Assembly: GCF_000427825.1 (NCBI RefSeq)
Contig: NZ_ATYT01000007.1
Location: forward strand, 1-64,000
DNA from: Thermocrispum municipale DSM 44069
GTDB lineage: Bacteria; Actinomycetota; Actinomycetes; Mycobacteriales; Pseudonocardiaceae
DNA length: 64,000 nt
Direction of reading: 5' to 3'
Position 1 is the first letter of the stretch. Each line of letters opens with the position of its first letter. Below are positions 24,001 to 25,784 of this stretch, one piece after another. The notes below the pieces were generated by a model. It saw only the letters and a program-made list of their open reading frames with translations, did no database searches and was not told where the DNA came from. The translations under genes were made by a program, and so were the position numbers.

Positions 24001-24641
24001 TTGGCCAGGCCCGCGACGAACGGCATCAGCGCCACACCGGTCAACCCGATGTAGACGGCCTGCAGCATGTATTCCTTGTTGAACTTGCCCTGAATCAACT
24101 GGGCCAGGCCCTCGACGAGGACCTGCATGCCGACGCCGACGATGAGCGAATTGAGCACCATGCCGACGATGAAGCCGATCTTGGTCTGCAGGAAGGCTCG
24201 GATCGCGGCAGCACGCGCACCGAACAGCAGCATCGACACCCCGCCGGTGGGGGACGACATCGCGTACGCGAGAACCATCTCCACCAGCAGGGCGGGCAAC
24301 TGGAGAACGGTGACGAGCTTGAGGTGTTCGCCCTCGTAGCCGATCTGGTCGAGGTTCTTCGCGAGCTCCCGCATGAATTCGGAGGCCTGCAGGAGGTATT
24401 GGTCGCGGGTCAGCGGCGCCAGGATCGCGTACAGCGCCATGACGGTCTCGCCGTCCATGTCCATGACGAGGTTCGCCAGGAACTGGCGTAGCCGCGGATC
24501 CAACGTCTCGACCGCGGTGGACGACGTGAGGAAGTCGATCGCCAGCGCCCGCGCCTTGGCCTCGTCGAGGTCGTACGGGAACTCTTCACCGGTCAGGATC
24601 CGGAAGAGCCACGCGACGCCCTCGGGAACTGTCCAACTCAT
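1..24641 (-). CDS. Giant multidomain T7SS-associated protein (polymorphic-toxin-like), partial, at least 8213 aa
   Basis: One minus-strand frame is open from an ATG at 24641 to the window edge, giving 8213 codons without a stop; the C-terminus lies outside. The product begins MSWTVPEGVAWLFRILTGEE, like the WXG100-like N-terminal domains of CpnT-type secreted proteins. Seen in order: helical/hydrophobic N-domain (1 to ~310); acidic and Asn-Gly-Gln-rich linkers (~330-650); three copies of a helical module (~735-1724); ~88-residue helical repeats (~2194-2548); coiled coils (~2740-3140); a long beta-rich region (~3280-5350); a Cys-His-Asp glutaminase-like domain (~5794-5948); helical spacers; and beta modules repeated to the edge. 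A GTG 15 bases upstream is an alternative start, and neither has a strong ribosome site. It follows the T7SS operon on the same strand behind its own 400-base upstream region. I infer a secreted or surface-displayed antagonism or virulence factor; the overall function is unknown. Confidence 0.9.
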   Translation of the reverse strand, partial: MSWTVPEGVAWLFRILTGEEFPYDLDEAKARALAIDFLTSSTAVETLDPRLRQFLANLVMDMDGETVMALYAILAPLTRDQYLLQASEFMRELAKNLDQIGYEGEHLKLVTVLQLPALLVEMVLAYAMSSPTGGVSMLLFGARAAAIRAFLQTKIGFIVGMVLNSLIVGVGMQVLVEGLAQLIQGKFNKEYMLQAVYIGLTGVALMPFVAGLAKLVESMIIKTAMKFGLNQAQTATLRNWVSKINVLPTSGGHEMGTEGAYTGITEGEIKLNPYAFTAGMFSGVMELIGHKLSDFVDSGKQIQNDVANTLNEIADRVYEQTMAEANKYNNDIGDFDDDTVGGSDTESNYSADDFYADVDTDSDAGSDDASIFDRPFVNNLPGGGRDTLEITAGGTRGDNTAATTNNEVSGDSRDDGVSDVSESDERFTVSDVSDFDDWGSDLIDLRSNAGDNVGQTRPDVGPPQFGYGEQGSGGPGQTDQSSNGRTPVGQPQPEFQSPDVATNGQGTNGQGPNGQGANGQDSSGQVPPGQPRPEFQSPDVATNGQGTSGQVPPGQPRPEFQSPDVATNGQGANGQAPDGHGQTGQTTNGQGTNGHVPPGQPQPEFVPPSNGAEYAYGQQNGQGTNGQGANGQGTNGQGTNGQSNQPGTRFRDAVADGVVAREQLANLHEQLSVAEVQLQSFEDHYGKQFPPNSEQAAEHARLSSQVDNLRVQVTESTAALQRAEQAARQADPEAWSLVPGLDPAGLQRFTQNVDRQWNSVVLSNAPVETQGFTQRSLTIENALLRRGVTPQVADTIAKYAALELNSDRPNSQRVRNVVLAAATVDVVRRSGPGRVDPQRVRDEASAIADVVQPQVAPPAFSHQQPPAVRRPVPVGGPPYGPAGPTRPGGPTWWDNGPARQTGPTGPYGTRGPGPVPNTLRVTPQWRTSTEALWAWRAWLNFAQARVDQARWQLRAAQQRAHTSPGLRSFSGLRAINDELAAARSALSDTRVAVQRAEFQVYRADPAAWGEVSRFIEASSGHNPFAWRRFAQNVNTMFRDTLLPSLPPRSRRAIQQQVRDIRRTLAAAARPDQPQARFDVAAKFLVLQKMRLGADNAQSLAHVASAAVRALGLNLDPATVIRPPQNPSFDHRVVDSVIGMGQLRGSGPVPSSPQQMMPEQRRFVMLMDQADQIMRATGHDVPPHTDGDPASAADMQHETLVDSIRVTLAWQLHLATPSNATTVPPAAVQQVTQLSDRLRVELDNSASGGSRPAPSRATNSFQRAVEWLRTPPLRHLPPVPAPVTPRGTSATTQAPPQIVLNQRLAAGQTQFRPQAGPGWNGNGYAPGWNGNGYAPGRNGNGHAPGWNRNGYAPTTNGPRPTPMPPRAAAPRAAAPPALRPVPHNNPGGLSRVDTVRPWVSNWWRTALVDLLVVRGRHESAENALREAESNLAFVEQANERNGDAPSQVQQQLARLRRAVESARARVRLEQAALQHAEQRVRGIDPLAWQQVQLFADSWQSEAWATFAEDVSFTLQDVILPSLPPGARAAVDQQVGAVFEQLRHRAPRRIDDATLHVVAEFLLVQKAIVGPDNQQGMHNVATAVAEILHLNSPPSVEFVGPRSSFESWVAEAVIGMDRMRVAPGAPGLRQPMQSRYVVLMQQAAQIMRNTRHDIPFRLNQDPDELSAEQIAHDTLLDQIQTVLAWQMHIDAEMPQDATRVPESVQHRAVLTSTRLRDEFDNLAVRVGLRGGAPATGPEDTGNGESSDPAVNQRRADAAAEQQRQAEEIERRHRTALLSRGPLRHFPSYLPALWRSATESSADSDPAESSGKAKGKEPVRFEATTGTDTVAPEVETTTAPRDTDDGVTSRPATIDVDQAWRALNLDAEHAEATSYLDNDIDQAAAQRERTKSRELLNTLSFPELTATQREKLVDIVAAVRHQQFKTAAEQRALELQRQLGRESHVRRINTPANLTERAAELPPLNGRGGSAVTEAVELVVGATNAADQLTGPLAADTDLGRSVRRIVAESLVRPNGTLDFVAATRQAVEIAHDLDTRADGYTETRLKLDATVAEQTFNQLARSAPDTVAQLRKQAHAIAVRRFNPLAVHHDLDLDNAFVKIRDAIALQLHETPGTPQDKQTAAENYATTLGDALDINWSQQAYDDMAEIITGPDVGKVSDEDLASAVAAVTKATSALSLRVHRYDSTVMARIVDDLVLFDAERGDGSLTLDEIANTVAEVLGVSRFTPAKIDDLLQVAPPLVQVRSEVADAVLRDHGGLTTPLTGHSRHDLMRVVEHLLRASGGRPTADEISAALAAELGTGPITTDSVRRIVDNAPPQADVSQSVSDAVTANHSPTRLAEHGLTVDDMKRVVESIVRKGGPGISAGAISTYVARALGTESWTRGKLDEIRQNQPAVEQLPREMEHAAGQKVSKFEAKRLGFDFNSVAEAALIAVEQTVADDTGTAEVSFDTVVGNMAVELGIEHLTDAKWQRYLDAAPPVAAVPESTEVIVGEWIDAGLMEHRGSTFEDTVRVVERMTSESNGRVTTVEVADFVGKVRGAARWSAERFGLASLRGRDVAAPRRVLNTAVNVFQDSKLTGLVDPLRFVSAVDDVVTRSNDELSPEVVATNLARWLRPELAAQKKILQTADPGSRFAEDLPGSGARPEISVPKLSGLQADIAQLTSGATDVPAVDPVLHEFALEVVGSVFDQRKMGLLRFDPEDIASVVEAQAARRGPGTSLVTVAKEIAEASNLTPEASIDKQVAATETAAREAKQAANEAAVELARAKKDVTAAERALRDTKASLDAAEGGVIAATTAWERAKARRAEAQELLHQARERLRQFLAEHGEAPAPATTSTTAPSSPEQPVVLPARRADWGYPTDTSPRTETKRTWWGRKKTVVVDPGPQPILASRPTGDSGYESMASTDTTESSGKRTWWGGRKKSATGTDSAAREVSGTTSGPTVETSDVTRQRAEIEAQIKRAEHLVQIATEDVHATNISKGLMRVAHSQARERIAPAEAALTAAQNAYEQARRSAARAKALADDAATTHEAQVIAAAQMRIQLSAAEQALRDGEPSVRRFVDSRNELRHAQQLRLTPDQRQELQDRISTLQQEISDAAVIGAHGRDAAEAGRELADMRRQLEDALAQQRADEELGARIEALSDEVTSTEPTLHPRVIEPLHGRNDGLAGLRTDLGTNVEKVTRDVAAARDALNDTKAHRDAVKTAFDDLGKHKAAAAKAAKRAADEAGLIALSSLPSGALVNLESLANFDMLLDAITSMASNVASSTGANRADIEAQFRNMEDYQLAEVFNGRPVTFQTPDGPATFQLTFEELHRPTGPANRPSWLTPLKYRRRGALNDTGRGEQGPLSVETALSKLEARVPLTLFEPMTSVDVAGMVTRPLVFVGGTLKKLLKLETLSTDTREVATGDRKAIATTAVVSVRRVDDPSRSPEYAVVDVGLRIADITPGKGTLPSTPESAETGTTSPATVPDMPESSRPKVRITPQMLETMADHGLRFPSELAESATVSYVGGTSEELRTKVKQSNAVTEAEGSDATIGGGVYFGKVWKSLNIALLGGAHAEVSYGSSNDGFYTIIDVEQNRTAISSTQVYRVERGGSHNDSHLVTVPVHIARRLGWPLPEKFHQEFKLDIPESERAFSYPNGAGDEVVDIPGKEQIIKIAAKGLSPQGKEAVRRALATPGLAKWAYLNASRGWGFTVDWTEGHGRHTRDHTVRVKIRTLPPTSYRESGQQKSRDEDKGIMYLRAYNAVTRKLKVGAGIVFRRLKNPSGTTSRNAPTIGGEINVDFSAIGKHGAARKDGRVAWKADMVDVEVDIDVTAIHTSSIAPNRWQRIFLGGTQLGSKVDNRLAAPSDAEIQKALTTDHDPVPVLPSAVLSLQEDAVVAGRQLTELHPNRQVSLLESAAQRMARTRTLMEQLIGQGTAEQKQARREWAFDDVLRPGQLVVAMAEANPADGRVSESVDSALRRVEDAVRSWAAENGFTGPETTATTTSDTDSTTTDRVATVAEMERFQQQARDAENRLGRLDPASGEWLVNRAVTATEDVRAVLDMVVGPDGSVADARRDWARTNLVRPAESLVADAFSRSRSEEAGPDGLTQDVRDVVQQATNIIRSWADAGFPGVPEDAGGPTTAPVDGTPTDSTATSTIDSTTTSTIDSATESPTETAPRRPRKLRKRRPMVLSETHGLSKGRVKKAVLLTVPRAKVTTWGSRKLPPSPMREGVFYGTAPDTSQFTKLDPKTITDYAAVHDAVMTEADYKAIKLSAARSVTPLPNGRPGAPSHKPPWLTRAWSSPGVEHITEVRDGIPTTYRVELPSFMRPGAVNRLVHGLGSQAAARWGAGRGLNEQFEPLPQVGVGGTWSRLLVKLSQQHEFYNLRFVGINEDGNSQRNASGQRLGSNTETATTGVAFRFLGSLIPNRVSDWAARIKSALGFGVESEKGLIEDIGPGEKQVNQRGAPMVYMVADRVSTYRTSLRVANWVWNKAMRTSPAIVHAPNAAVLEMPAEHAYDLLIRNGMEIPPELQAAMPKPKPNAAVVQTLLPPEGGYVAHNGSTVLYSELHKIDGQEPLSDLGRALDDLHVDGEFKQKVLERARIALATPYGYVGLRDALAARSLEDGDMYTIADPNTKKGRSVVLRIVAERSDHVAPDATDKKVLGPDSVLNIRYATILRTITRARNGWLSFLPEFGASKASGGDGALNESTEPGRSSDGTLHGGPSVNKSRKRLRIKPGSIGLKLTSQLRHGHAGAVDVNVRYRIAVELHETPGVVRSALGGSERHLAPQATTPRHEVGVLRKAPPAPARPAPSTDAETASTTSTDLMFTPRPPAAGSETTPASGTDTTPARGADSSSETGIETDSATGAETDSVTGVETDAATGAETDSATTPDTDPAERRPNKPRKEPPRASVATVLGRVTLTAPRESLVPPLQQPERAPVVTIHKEKPDISGQQLDPREGVHIHAEGSMLMDIIRKVVMAQMGARPLAPGEVTLEQLEWARNQISDYTKPGSPAWHVLYALTSDTAIYGGSHTMFSTENYRSTNVLVKRGFFGNKRMSIRLTAKPNFDGATFVKKLPAGIELLKLAKMSDLVGKTDSTTKGIGAVASGEGAGTHAVDGDEQGTARAMPVLIASNAFDDQVDAWWGRDINVESNKYPGPFYAFVIDASFFVEFETSMSNRVATAVSNGVRRLLRSSTDSSESIPPTSTGRNRTVSVPVNDRRSTAQIDSFQDVMIFADRDFALRRGLLDLGRVWAEDKVTPPAGVVVQSAPGGAVLHRDGDAVPTPPSLSQNDVTRGRNLHVGPGVTQQQVVDFIKKLPAAVRPVTYSFHDGVTFDEASIRDALAAADRISQAADQITGTAFDARALLDKMFPRGPVGEADRAALVDRADAIVRGTIDVESDRAKSLPAGIFDDVRDIVALELVARGADVAEGWANAGLKADEIRAALDLPRATTSVSPADSTVSDMLAETSDTRPPTDPGDPSAQTARDILDWVSRPNKLASDGSYDAVFTAIKQAIDSGRRVADVTAKAIDVVVDLNAASQDVQPSLSTTQRVTTPPPGPTARQAEPQIFQSRQDITAKADSLRGETFSPVVQNQAVQVVNEVLAPSAANDDVTLLAAEAIANGSRPQDVQRYVEDLGKVVGKLNPAWVIRRHFAGPGAETASETAAMTTPATEVPGLSTTAPVGDTTAPATSVVGDSPVSLVDSAPAANTTGPGTVTVEDTTAPSPVDSGADSARATGRDGDSPAFDNADVTVGHERGGQTGDRSEQAVATQPDTTEVTEQDAAARAAEQRRDRLATSAPEPVLRQSIPLSEFRQILPTLERTKIRLADGRVFDLPWRFVENYCWLRAHIVAHRLRTLGVEPRKIFVSRDGLRGRSEFAFGGRRGHPATFTIGYHIATVVNVTPDDGGPAFDVVVDFMPRYLVKEDGTPAVDPSTEFLTPREWLTAIGVPDGYTDADLQTKPHLGWPDAGLRPGETRVRVTTDAVVAPPWLPAELFMTFEEADRDMVANVAAAPFWEAQLQERQRFRAWYDGLRPAARERFDALYEQLTVTQRFHLEDWFNHMRERDRAYFEDRLEHVASRPEDLQPGLFQHIGMAMANRHRIPAEALSAAWRMVNDLLGGDTRSLGNLDDLVTTVAYRWVRDGMFHTLFRGGTWGEMGRASARKFAVAAIQLLRQQAATTRGDRSVDAGGVETTAVAQLPPETSTPAPDVSARVAQLKNDAQTAAEELSTLGEEQRRHVLRIATEALRPTHEFIQLLAPVGQPESATADRGTAISDLLIPALQVLRNEARMALAQPQTDPTVVPENVADKAREYHQLAKDWARQHGLTEVTAPETDVVKLRSSLTAHVAFLKKRAEVATSALDVVARPGQSAWARDMAREALLYQRSFVQQVEDVMSPGRTEARRTWAMDEIIKPGLELVAATLFQTRQGGAEWLGHPDALPAPVADVVQQVDALVRAWAANNGMHPAQGGIRLPLRGGAPGGGRLRRLFRGFGRRNAEASSSQVPEQPVLTAQAGPVDVPVVPQRTEIAAGPLATIRGGSQALQNVHLAMGPNQLVVWPRTFLSVWGKPDVYEILRSAGGRPAVGILRGTWPDGEHAVFLYADVNGSITVYDEIGPRGELADPSIFVGAPESTSLWAVTLDGHPLLGQTDVAQPAPAAQPAVPTGHAPAAAQGQSWGPASVQMQGPLAAQPTVQPPSRMPGLPSAAHVNQPPAPGVAGRVVPPTAPAAVPPPGPQSSVVDEVAMTEFIEDLAEPDRNWISQNWRGPVWVRTARRVAGPTAVVDFLLSVPFDHVEALVGGYVNGQPRAWIVRRDYGQVLAVQRFTHDMIPVDRVNFGDPNRMVMFAVSRTGQVLYGSGDAPMVRDTSSYWNPVRVPTLPRYTAIDRIPLSRIHSYNATGAAAVNALLDLQSRHLPTAQSLGVRTQQRPVARHLADDPYEAWHALDRLKTAESSPVIAVTLVRLDLDARTVGNAWTIGPNDPMPSGFIGNGKFYAFVLRQNSRPIDRAAVLGPEDSQGSRIDDSEDDRVDLPVAPTRPVELRDLLEQAPNGRDAIRALRAIENANGWPPTVLTTTLDEFSGNAREVWQRLRNLQASAVPFVAVTVVRLGNNPNESGAWTITPDRIDNDRQPRGFQGPGRFHGFVLGADGARVAHDVVMDPPAPPAATEQAAPVDGGLPAPEATAAEQAQAQATAPVEQQVHEPVGDQHSQQTERGIEQQAQETPPAGQASTEPGPTDALSNLLTRYRGIAGFDRVLETNVEFLGANTEQFLAQAPPQVFHGEMGFNELGLRLMDGPDVVYTGFAIIYPVGAEPYAAWLMRNGGPPHFEAPAPTVRGLFTLDRVEAVLIRVDGSPIVVQESTTIDPVGDATRSVAQQAGTTPAPVAETAEQVETRELGPDERLVWDASVVDQVAALLVDDAGRLQDADPDVVATINELARETYAGIEMPAGIAQEFERAGVPEAVRKIALHAWFGDELVQHMLPPRTTDDITAFVPDVVRMLVGDLIVTRAGDEALSPVPNDFRSQLQQFHQQVAEAESRLAQLPSEARLRALGTAVRAMQDLRSYVGRLEFADESFTRLLRQMAGEGFLVPGLRLVADAARMSWPDGVPPATNPEVLPEAVQQAVATVRSLLDAWIATTPRPQPRMRLRGGAPGENLFRRLAGHFSRHRNEGEGAPNRWRRMGQRFNRLRRGESVVEAGPSEPVTSRSTGAQSPEAEVRERVPVRLPGTVLAESADGQWVLERLRDVTAANHPDLQVGELWQTTGLHDVETLVNGAPTEHVNGILHDSTDGSSVFVYRRGTGVMVFAPGDGQGHPLRVLDPTHEYHAFLVNGDGRIYFGSEHPTADADESSSSTDAFPNIVISEAGPSAAEQPAARPASPPSSAGSRVDHLLSRLSLSRTSSRASSHREPPDGRLFVPGDVLRHTADSSGEVVLMRLRGRSGDPRSNVTVGALTWIPRLRAIEGILRDTRGLDVYGALYDATDNTARLVRRSRDHVWGFDTADESHDYYLFVVNDEGHVRYGTEEPLPVGGAVEAPGTEVNLLSPEAARGPRHRRSPSGATVASDGGAPRWRWNPASLSDVLADLGLAGVAPSAEALGEARSVWVGVHFSVRELFQNAGAVEALEQLVAHAYDGSEQVLSLLEQVPELAHFARADRLDHVALVNAIASGMVRRSIERMGLNAAPAYEAVSDSPDIRQTSAGPRGGRFGDPGLTEDMAAFMAA
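580..5000 (-). repeat. Repeated small beta modules (F-x-x-FV-x-x-DG type) in the distal part
   Basis: The distal visible part of the giant protein holds several related modules. Two closely similar copies lie at about 3881-3660 (EAWHALDRL to FYAFVLRQN) and 3450-3205 (REVWQRLRNL to FHGFVLGADG). Another pair lies at about 1330-1130 (GILHDSTDG to YHAFLVNGDGRIYFGSE) and 745-585 (GALYDATDN to YYLFVVNDEGHVRYGTE). A further copy at about 4930-4720 (GILRGTWPDGEHAVFLY to LWAVTLDGHPLLG) keeps His and Asp like a papain-fold toxin but has no obvious Cys. I see a beta-rich repeat family of unknown function. Confidence 0.5.
6800..7260 (-). other. Protein-glutaminase-like domain with Cys-His-Asp triad
   Basis: Within the giant protein, residues ~5794-5948 contain NYCWLRAH (Cys5835), then GYHIATVV (His5886), then VVVDFMPRYL (Asp5907). 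Protein-glutaminases and related bacterial glutamine deamidases use a Cys-His-Asp triad with a C-x-x-R-A-H motif after the cysteine, a (W/G)-x-YH-V motif and a following V-x-D. The spacings here (51 and 21 residues) are close to that family. The expected role is deamidation of glutamine in a target protein, or a related papain-like hydrolase reaction. The position deep inside the chain, not at the C-terminus, is unusual for a toxin tip. Confidence 0.65.
8600..14800 (-). other. Very long beta-rich central region of the giant protein
   Basis: Residues about 3280-5350 alternate hydrophobic and polar residues in many strand-like runs (for example LNIALLGGAHAEVSYG, VDVEVDIDVTAIHTSS, YRIAVELHET), with interruptions by Ser/Thr/Pro-rich linkers near 12.2 kb and 10.0 kb. 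There is no motif I can tie to a known enzyme. Length and strand content would suit a delivery, pore or surface-display scaffold, as in other giant toxins, but this is inference. Confidence 0.45.
10003..10118 (-). repeat. Tandem TG-x-ETD-rich repeats
   Basis: The translated linker reads through several units of the form TGAETDSA or TGVETDAA, repeated about five times within the beta-rich region. The DNA shows matching short units with a period of 24 bases. It is a low-complexity, negatively charged spacer. A similar but non-homologous Thr/Ser-rich linker (TSTIDSTT type) occurs near 12.2 kb. Confidence 0.85.
15230..16430 (-). other. Coiled-coil segments separated by a duplicated KRTWWG basic motif
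   Basis: Two long Ala/Glu/Arg-rich heptad regions of the giant protein (residues ~2740-2830 and ~2945-3140) flank a low-complexity stretch. In that stretch the motif KRTWWGRKK (codons 16040-16014) and KRTWWGGRKK (15908-15879) occur 135 bases apart. Each is a cluster of basic residues around two tryptophans. The coiled coils suggest an elongated rod or oligomerisation region. The basic-aromatic motifs could touch membrane or cell-wall polymer, which is speculative. Confidence 0.6.
17000..18060 (-). repeat. About five tandem ~88-residue helical repeats
   Basis: Residues about 2194-2548 of the giant protein contain a recurring pattern: RVVE (RVVEHLLRASGG, KRVVESIVRKGG, RVVERMTSESNG), then an Ala-rich helix ending in LG (AAELGTGPIT, ARALGTESWT, AVELGIEHLT), then a short helix, then a P-x-V segment and a helix such as VSDAV. 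Five units can be aligned, the fourth without RVVE and the last incomplete. The period of about 88 residues and all-alpha character resemble small helix-bundle repeats. I do not recognise the family. Confidence 0.65.
19470..22440 (-). repeat. Three copies of a large helical module in the giant protein
   Basis: Copies lie roughly at 22440-22100 (shorter and most diverged), 21860-20930 and 20420-19470. Copies 2 and 3 share, in order: a coiled-coil lead ending in Asp-Pro-x-Ala-Trp; a segment with LPSLPP followed by QQV; VIGMGQL or VIGMDRM; a QIMR-x-T-x-HD(V/I)P segment; and LAWQLHL or LAWQMHI. Copy 1 keeps the Asp-Pro-Glu-Ala-Trp lead and an FTQNV segment matching FAQNV of copy 2. No known family is recognised. 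Regular helical spacing suggests a stalk or scaffold. Confidence 0.75.
20589..20698 (-). repeat. Four 9-residue GWNGNGYAP repeats
   Basis: Four successive units read GWNGNGYAP, GWNGNGYAP, GRNGNGHAP and GWNRNGYAP, encoded by near-identical 27-base units. They sit in the linker between helical modules 2 and 3 of the giant protein, next to Pro/Ala-rich sequence. They probably act as a flexible spacer. The unit could vary in copy number between strains. Confidence 0.9.
22929..23078 (-). repeat. Two tandem 75-bp repeats in the Asn-Gly-Gln linker
   Basis: Bases 22929-23003 and 23004-23078 are identical except at the last position (74 of 75). In the giant protein each copy encodes 25 residues with the core VPPGQPRPEFQSPDVATNGQ. 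Diverged copies flank them, from about 22700 to 23230, in a linker dominated by TNGQG and ANGQG steps. Near-identity at the DNA level, including third positions, points to a recent duplication or to ongoing slippage or recombination in this linker. Confidence 0.95.
23705..24641 (-). other. N-terminal WXG100/CpnT-like secretion domain of the giant protein
   Basis: Residues 1 to about 310. The opening pattern (Val-Pro-Glu, then Trp-Leu, then Gly-Glu-Glu-Phe-Pro before a helical run) is the layout of the WXG100-like N-terminal domains found on large T7SS substrates such as mycobacterial CpnT. It is followed by long hydrophobic helices around residues 95-200 (for example VLQLPALLVEMVLAYAM and FIVGMVLNSLIVGVGMQVLV) and a third around 205-225. 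Such helices occur in the family and could be membrane-inserting. Assignment rests on pattern, not on a search. Confidence 0.6.
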
Positions 24642-24893
24642 GCGGCACCCATCCACAGACGACCGGCACGAGGCGCGATCTCCGCGAGGCGGCTCCTTCC
24701 GTCGTACCCAGCGTCAGCCCGCGCTGAGCACGGCAGTGGAACGGCAGACACCGTTTGCCCGTCCCGCCGGCTCCCCCAGAACGAGCCTGCGGTGGGTCCG
24801 GCCACGACGCGGGCGTCGCCCGCCGCGTCCACGTTCGCCCCTGCCATACCCCCAATACGGACGCCGGGGCGCCAACAGTTCATCCGTTTCACG

Positions 24894-24903
24894 TTTGTTC
24901 ACC
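24894..24903 (-). promoter_or_regulatory. Candidate regulatory motif upstream of the giant gene
   Basis: The 400 bases between the giant gene and the preceding terminator contain no supported gene. In them the plus-strand 10-mer TTTGTTCACC is identical to one in the eccD/eccC divergent region (38493-38502). Read on the minus strand, TGAAC/TGAAA steps recur nearby (about 24876-24903). The arrangement suggests a shared regulator of the secretion operon and its giant neighbour, but a 10-base match alone is weak. Confidence 0.3.
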
Positions 24904-24971
24904 CGGCTCGCCCGCGCCCGTCGATGCGCGGCCACGAGCGAGCAGGACCACCAGCCCACCCGTGCCGAACA

Positions 24972-25009
24972 AAGAACCTGCGGCGGCCGTCGGGCCGCCG
25001 CAGGTTCTT
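24972..25009 (-). terminator. Strong hairpin terminator ending the T7SS operon
   Basis: A perfect 17-base-pair stem with a GTCG loop begins 33 bases after the stop of the last small T7SS gene. It separates that operon from the giant gene, so the giant gene probably has its own promoter between 24642 and 24971. Confidence 0.85.
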
Positions 25010-25042
25010 GCCAGTTCCACACCCGTCCGGACAACGCGTCCG

Positions 25043-25384
25043 TCAGCGGCGACCACCACCGCCGCCGCCACCGCGACCGCCGCGGGCGATGCCGGTAACG
25101 ATGTTCTCGACGCCCTCCAGGTACGTCGTCGCGTCGATCCCGTTGCCGTGTGCGCTTTCGAGCATTTCTTTGAGCATCCGCAGGAGGTATTGCAGACCCA
25201 TGGCGCCTGGCCTGATCCCGGAGGCGTAGACCTTGCCCAGTTCGGTCCTTCCCGCCGTTTCGAGGTTGTCCGCCACCGAAAAGCTGACGTTGCGTTCGGC
25301 GTCCGCGAACAAGTCGGAATACTTGCCGAGCAACTTCAGCGCATCGCGGAGCAGCTCGGTGTCGACCGTGATGTTCTCACTCAT
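25043..25384 (-). CDS. Small helical T7SS-associated protein with Gly/Arg tail
   Basis: 113 residues, mostly amphipathic helix (VDTELLRDALKLLGKYSDLF, LQYLLRMLKEMLESA), ending in a Gly/Arg tail (RGGRGGGGGGGRR). There is no Trp-x-Gly motif. Size, helix content and position match ESX-type (WXG100 superfamily) or accessory proteins. It overlaps the upstream YbaB-like gene by 8 bases (ATG inside the end of that frame), so it is translationally coupled. It is the last gene before the hairpin terminator. Exact family not recognised. Confidence 0.75.
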   Translation of the reverse strand: MSENITVDTELLRDALKLLGKYSDLFADAERNVSFSVADNLETAGRTELGKVYASGIRPGAMGLQYLLRMLKEMLESAHGNGIDATTYLEGVENIVTGIARGGRGGGGGGGRR

Positions 25385-25784
25385 AGCGGTTCAACCACTT
25401 CTCCGCGCTCGCGATCGCGTCCTCGATGACGGCGTCGACATCCGGCGCGCTCTTGCGCATGTCCGCGAGGTCCATGGACCCCGGCAGGAACCCGCTCACC
25501 TTCTCGTTCATCTTCGCCACGGCCTTGTCCTGCGCCCGCGTGACGACCTCGATGATCTTCGTGCAGAGTTCGTTGGCCGGCATCTGACGCCAACGATCGC
25601 CCCGCAACGTCAAACTGGTCAGTCGGCCCGCCGAGTCGACGCTCGCCTCGATCTGCCTGTTCTTGGTGGTCGCTTTCTCGTTGATCTGCTGCAGTTCGGC
25701 CATCGTCTGCTGGAACGAGCTGCTCTTGTCCCGCAGCTCGTCCAGTGCCAGCCGGAAGGCCTCTCGCTGGTTCTCCGAAGTCAC
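25377..25784 (-). CDS. YbaB/EbfC-like protein, probable T7SS accessory (EspL-like)
   Basis: 135 residues, GTG start. A coiled helix at residues 1-45 leads into the strand/helix pattern of the YbaB/EbfC nucleoid-protein family (SVDSAGRLTSLTLRGD, then NELCTKIIEVVTRAQDKAVAKM). YbaB-like proteins occur in mycobacterial ESX loci (EspL), where they help stabilise secreted Esp proteins; I infer a similar chaperone-like role here. The start overlaps the stop of the preceding 912-residue gene (GTGA), and the end overlaps the next gene by 8 bases. Confidence 0.75.
   Translation of the reverse strand: MTSENQREAFRLALDELRDKSSSFQQTMAELQQINEKATTKNRQIEASVDSAGRLTSLTLRGDRWRQMPANELCTKIIEVVTRAQDKAVAKMNEKVSGFLPGSMDLADMRKSAPDVDAVIEDAIASAEKWLNRYE

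Noticed and set aside
1-24641. Giant gene read as a polyketide or peptide synthetase
   Set aside because: None of the ketosynthase, adenylation, condensation or carrier motifs occur anywhere in the frame.
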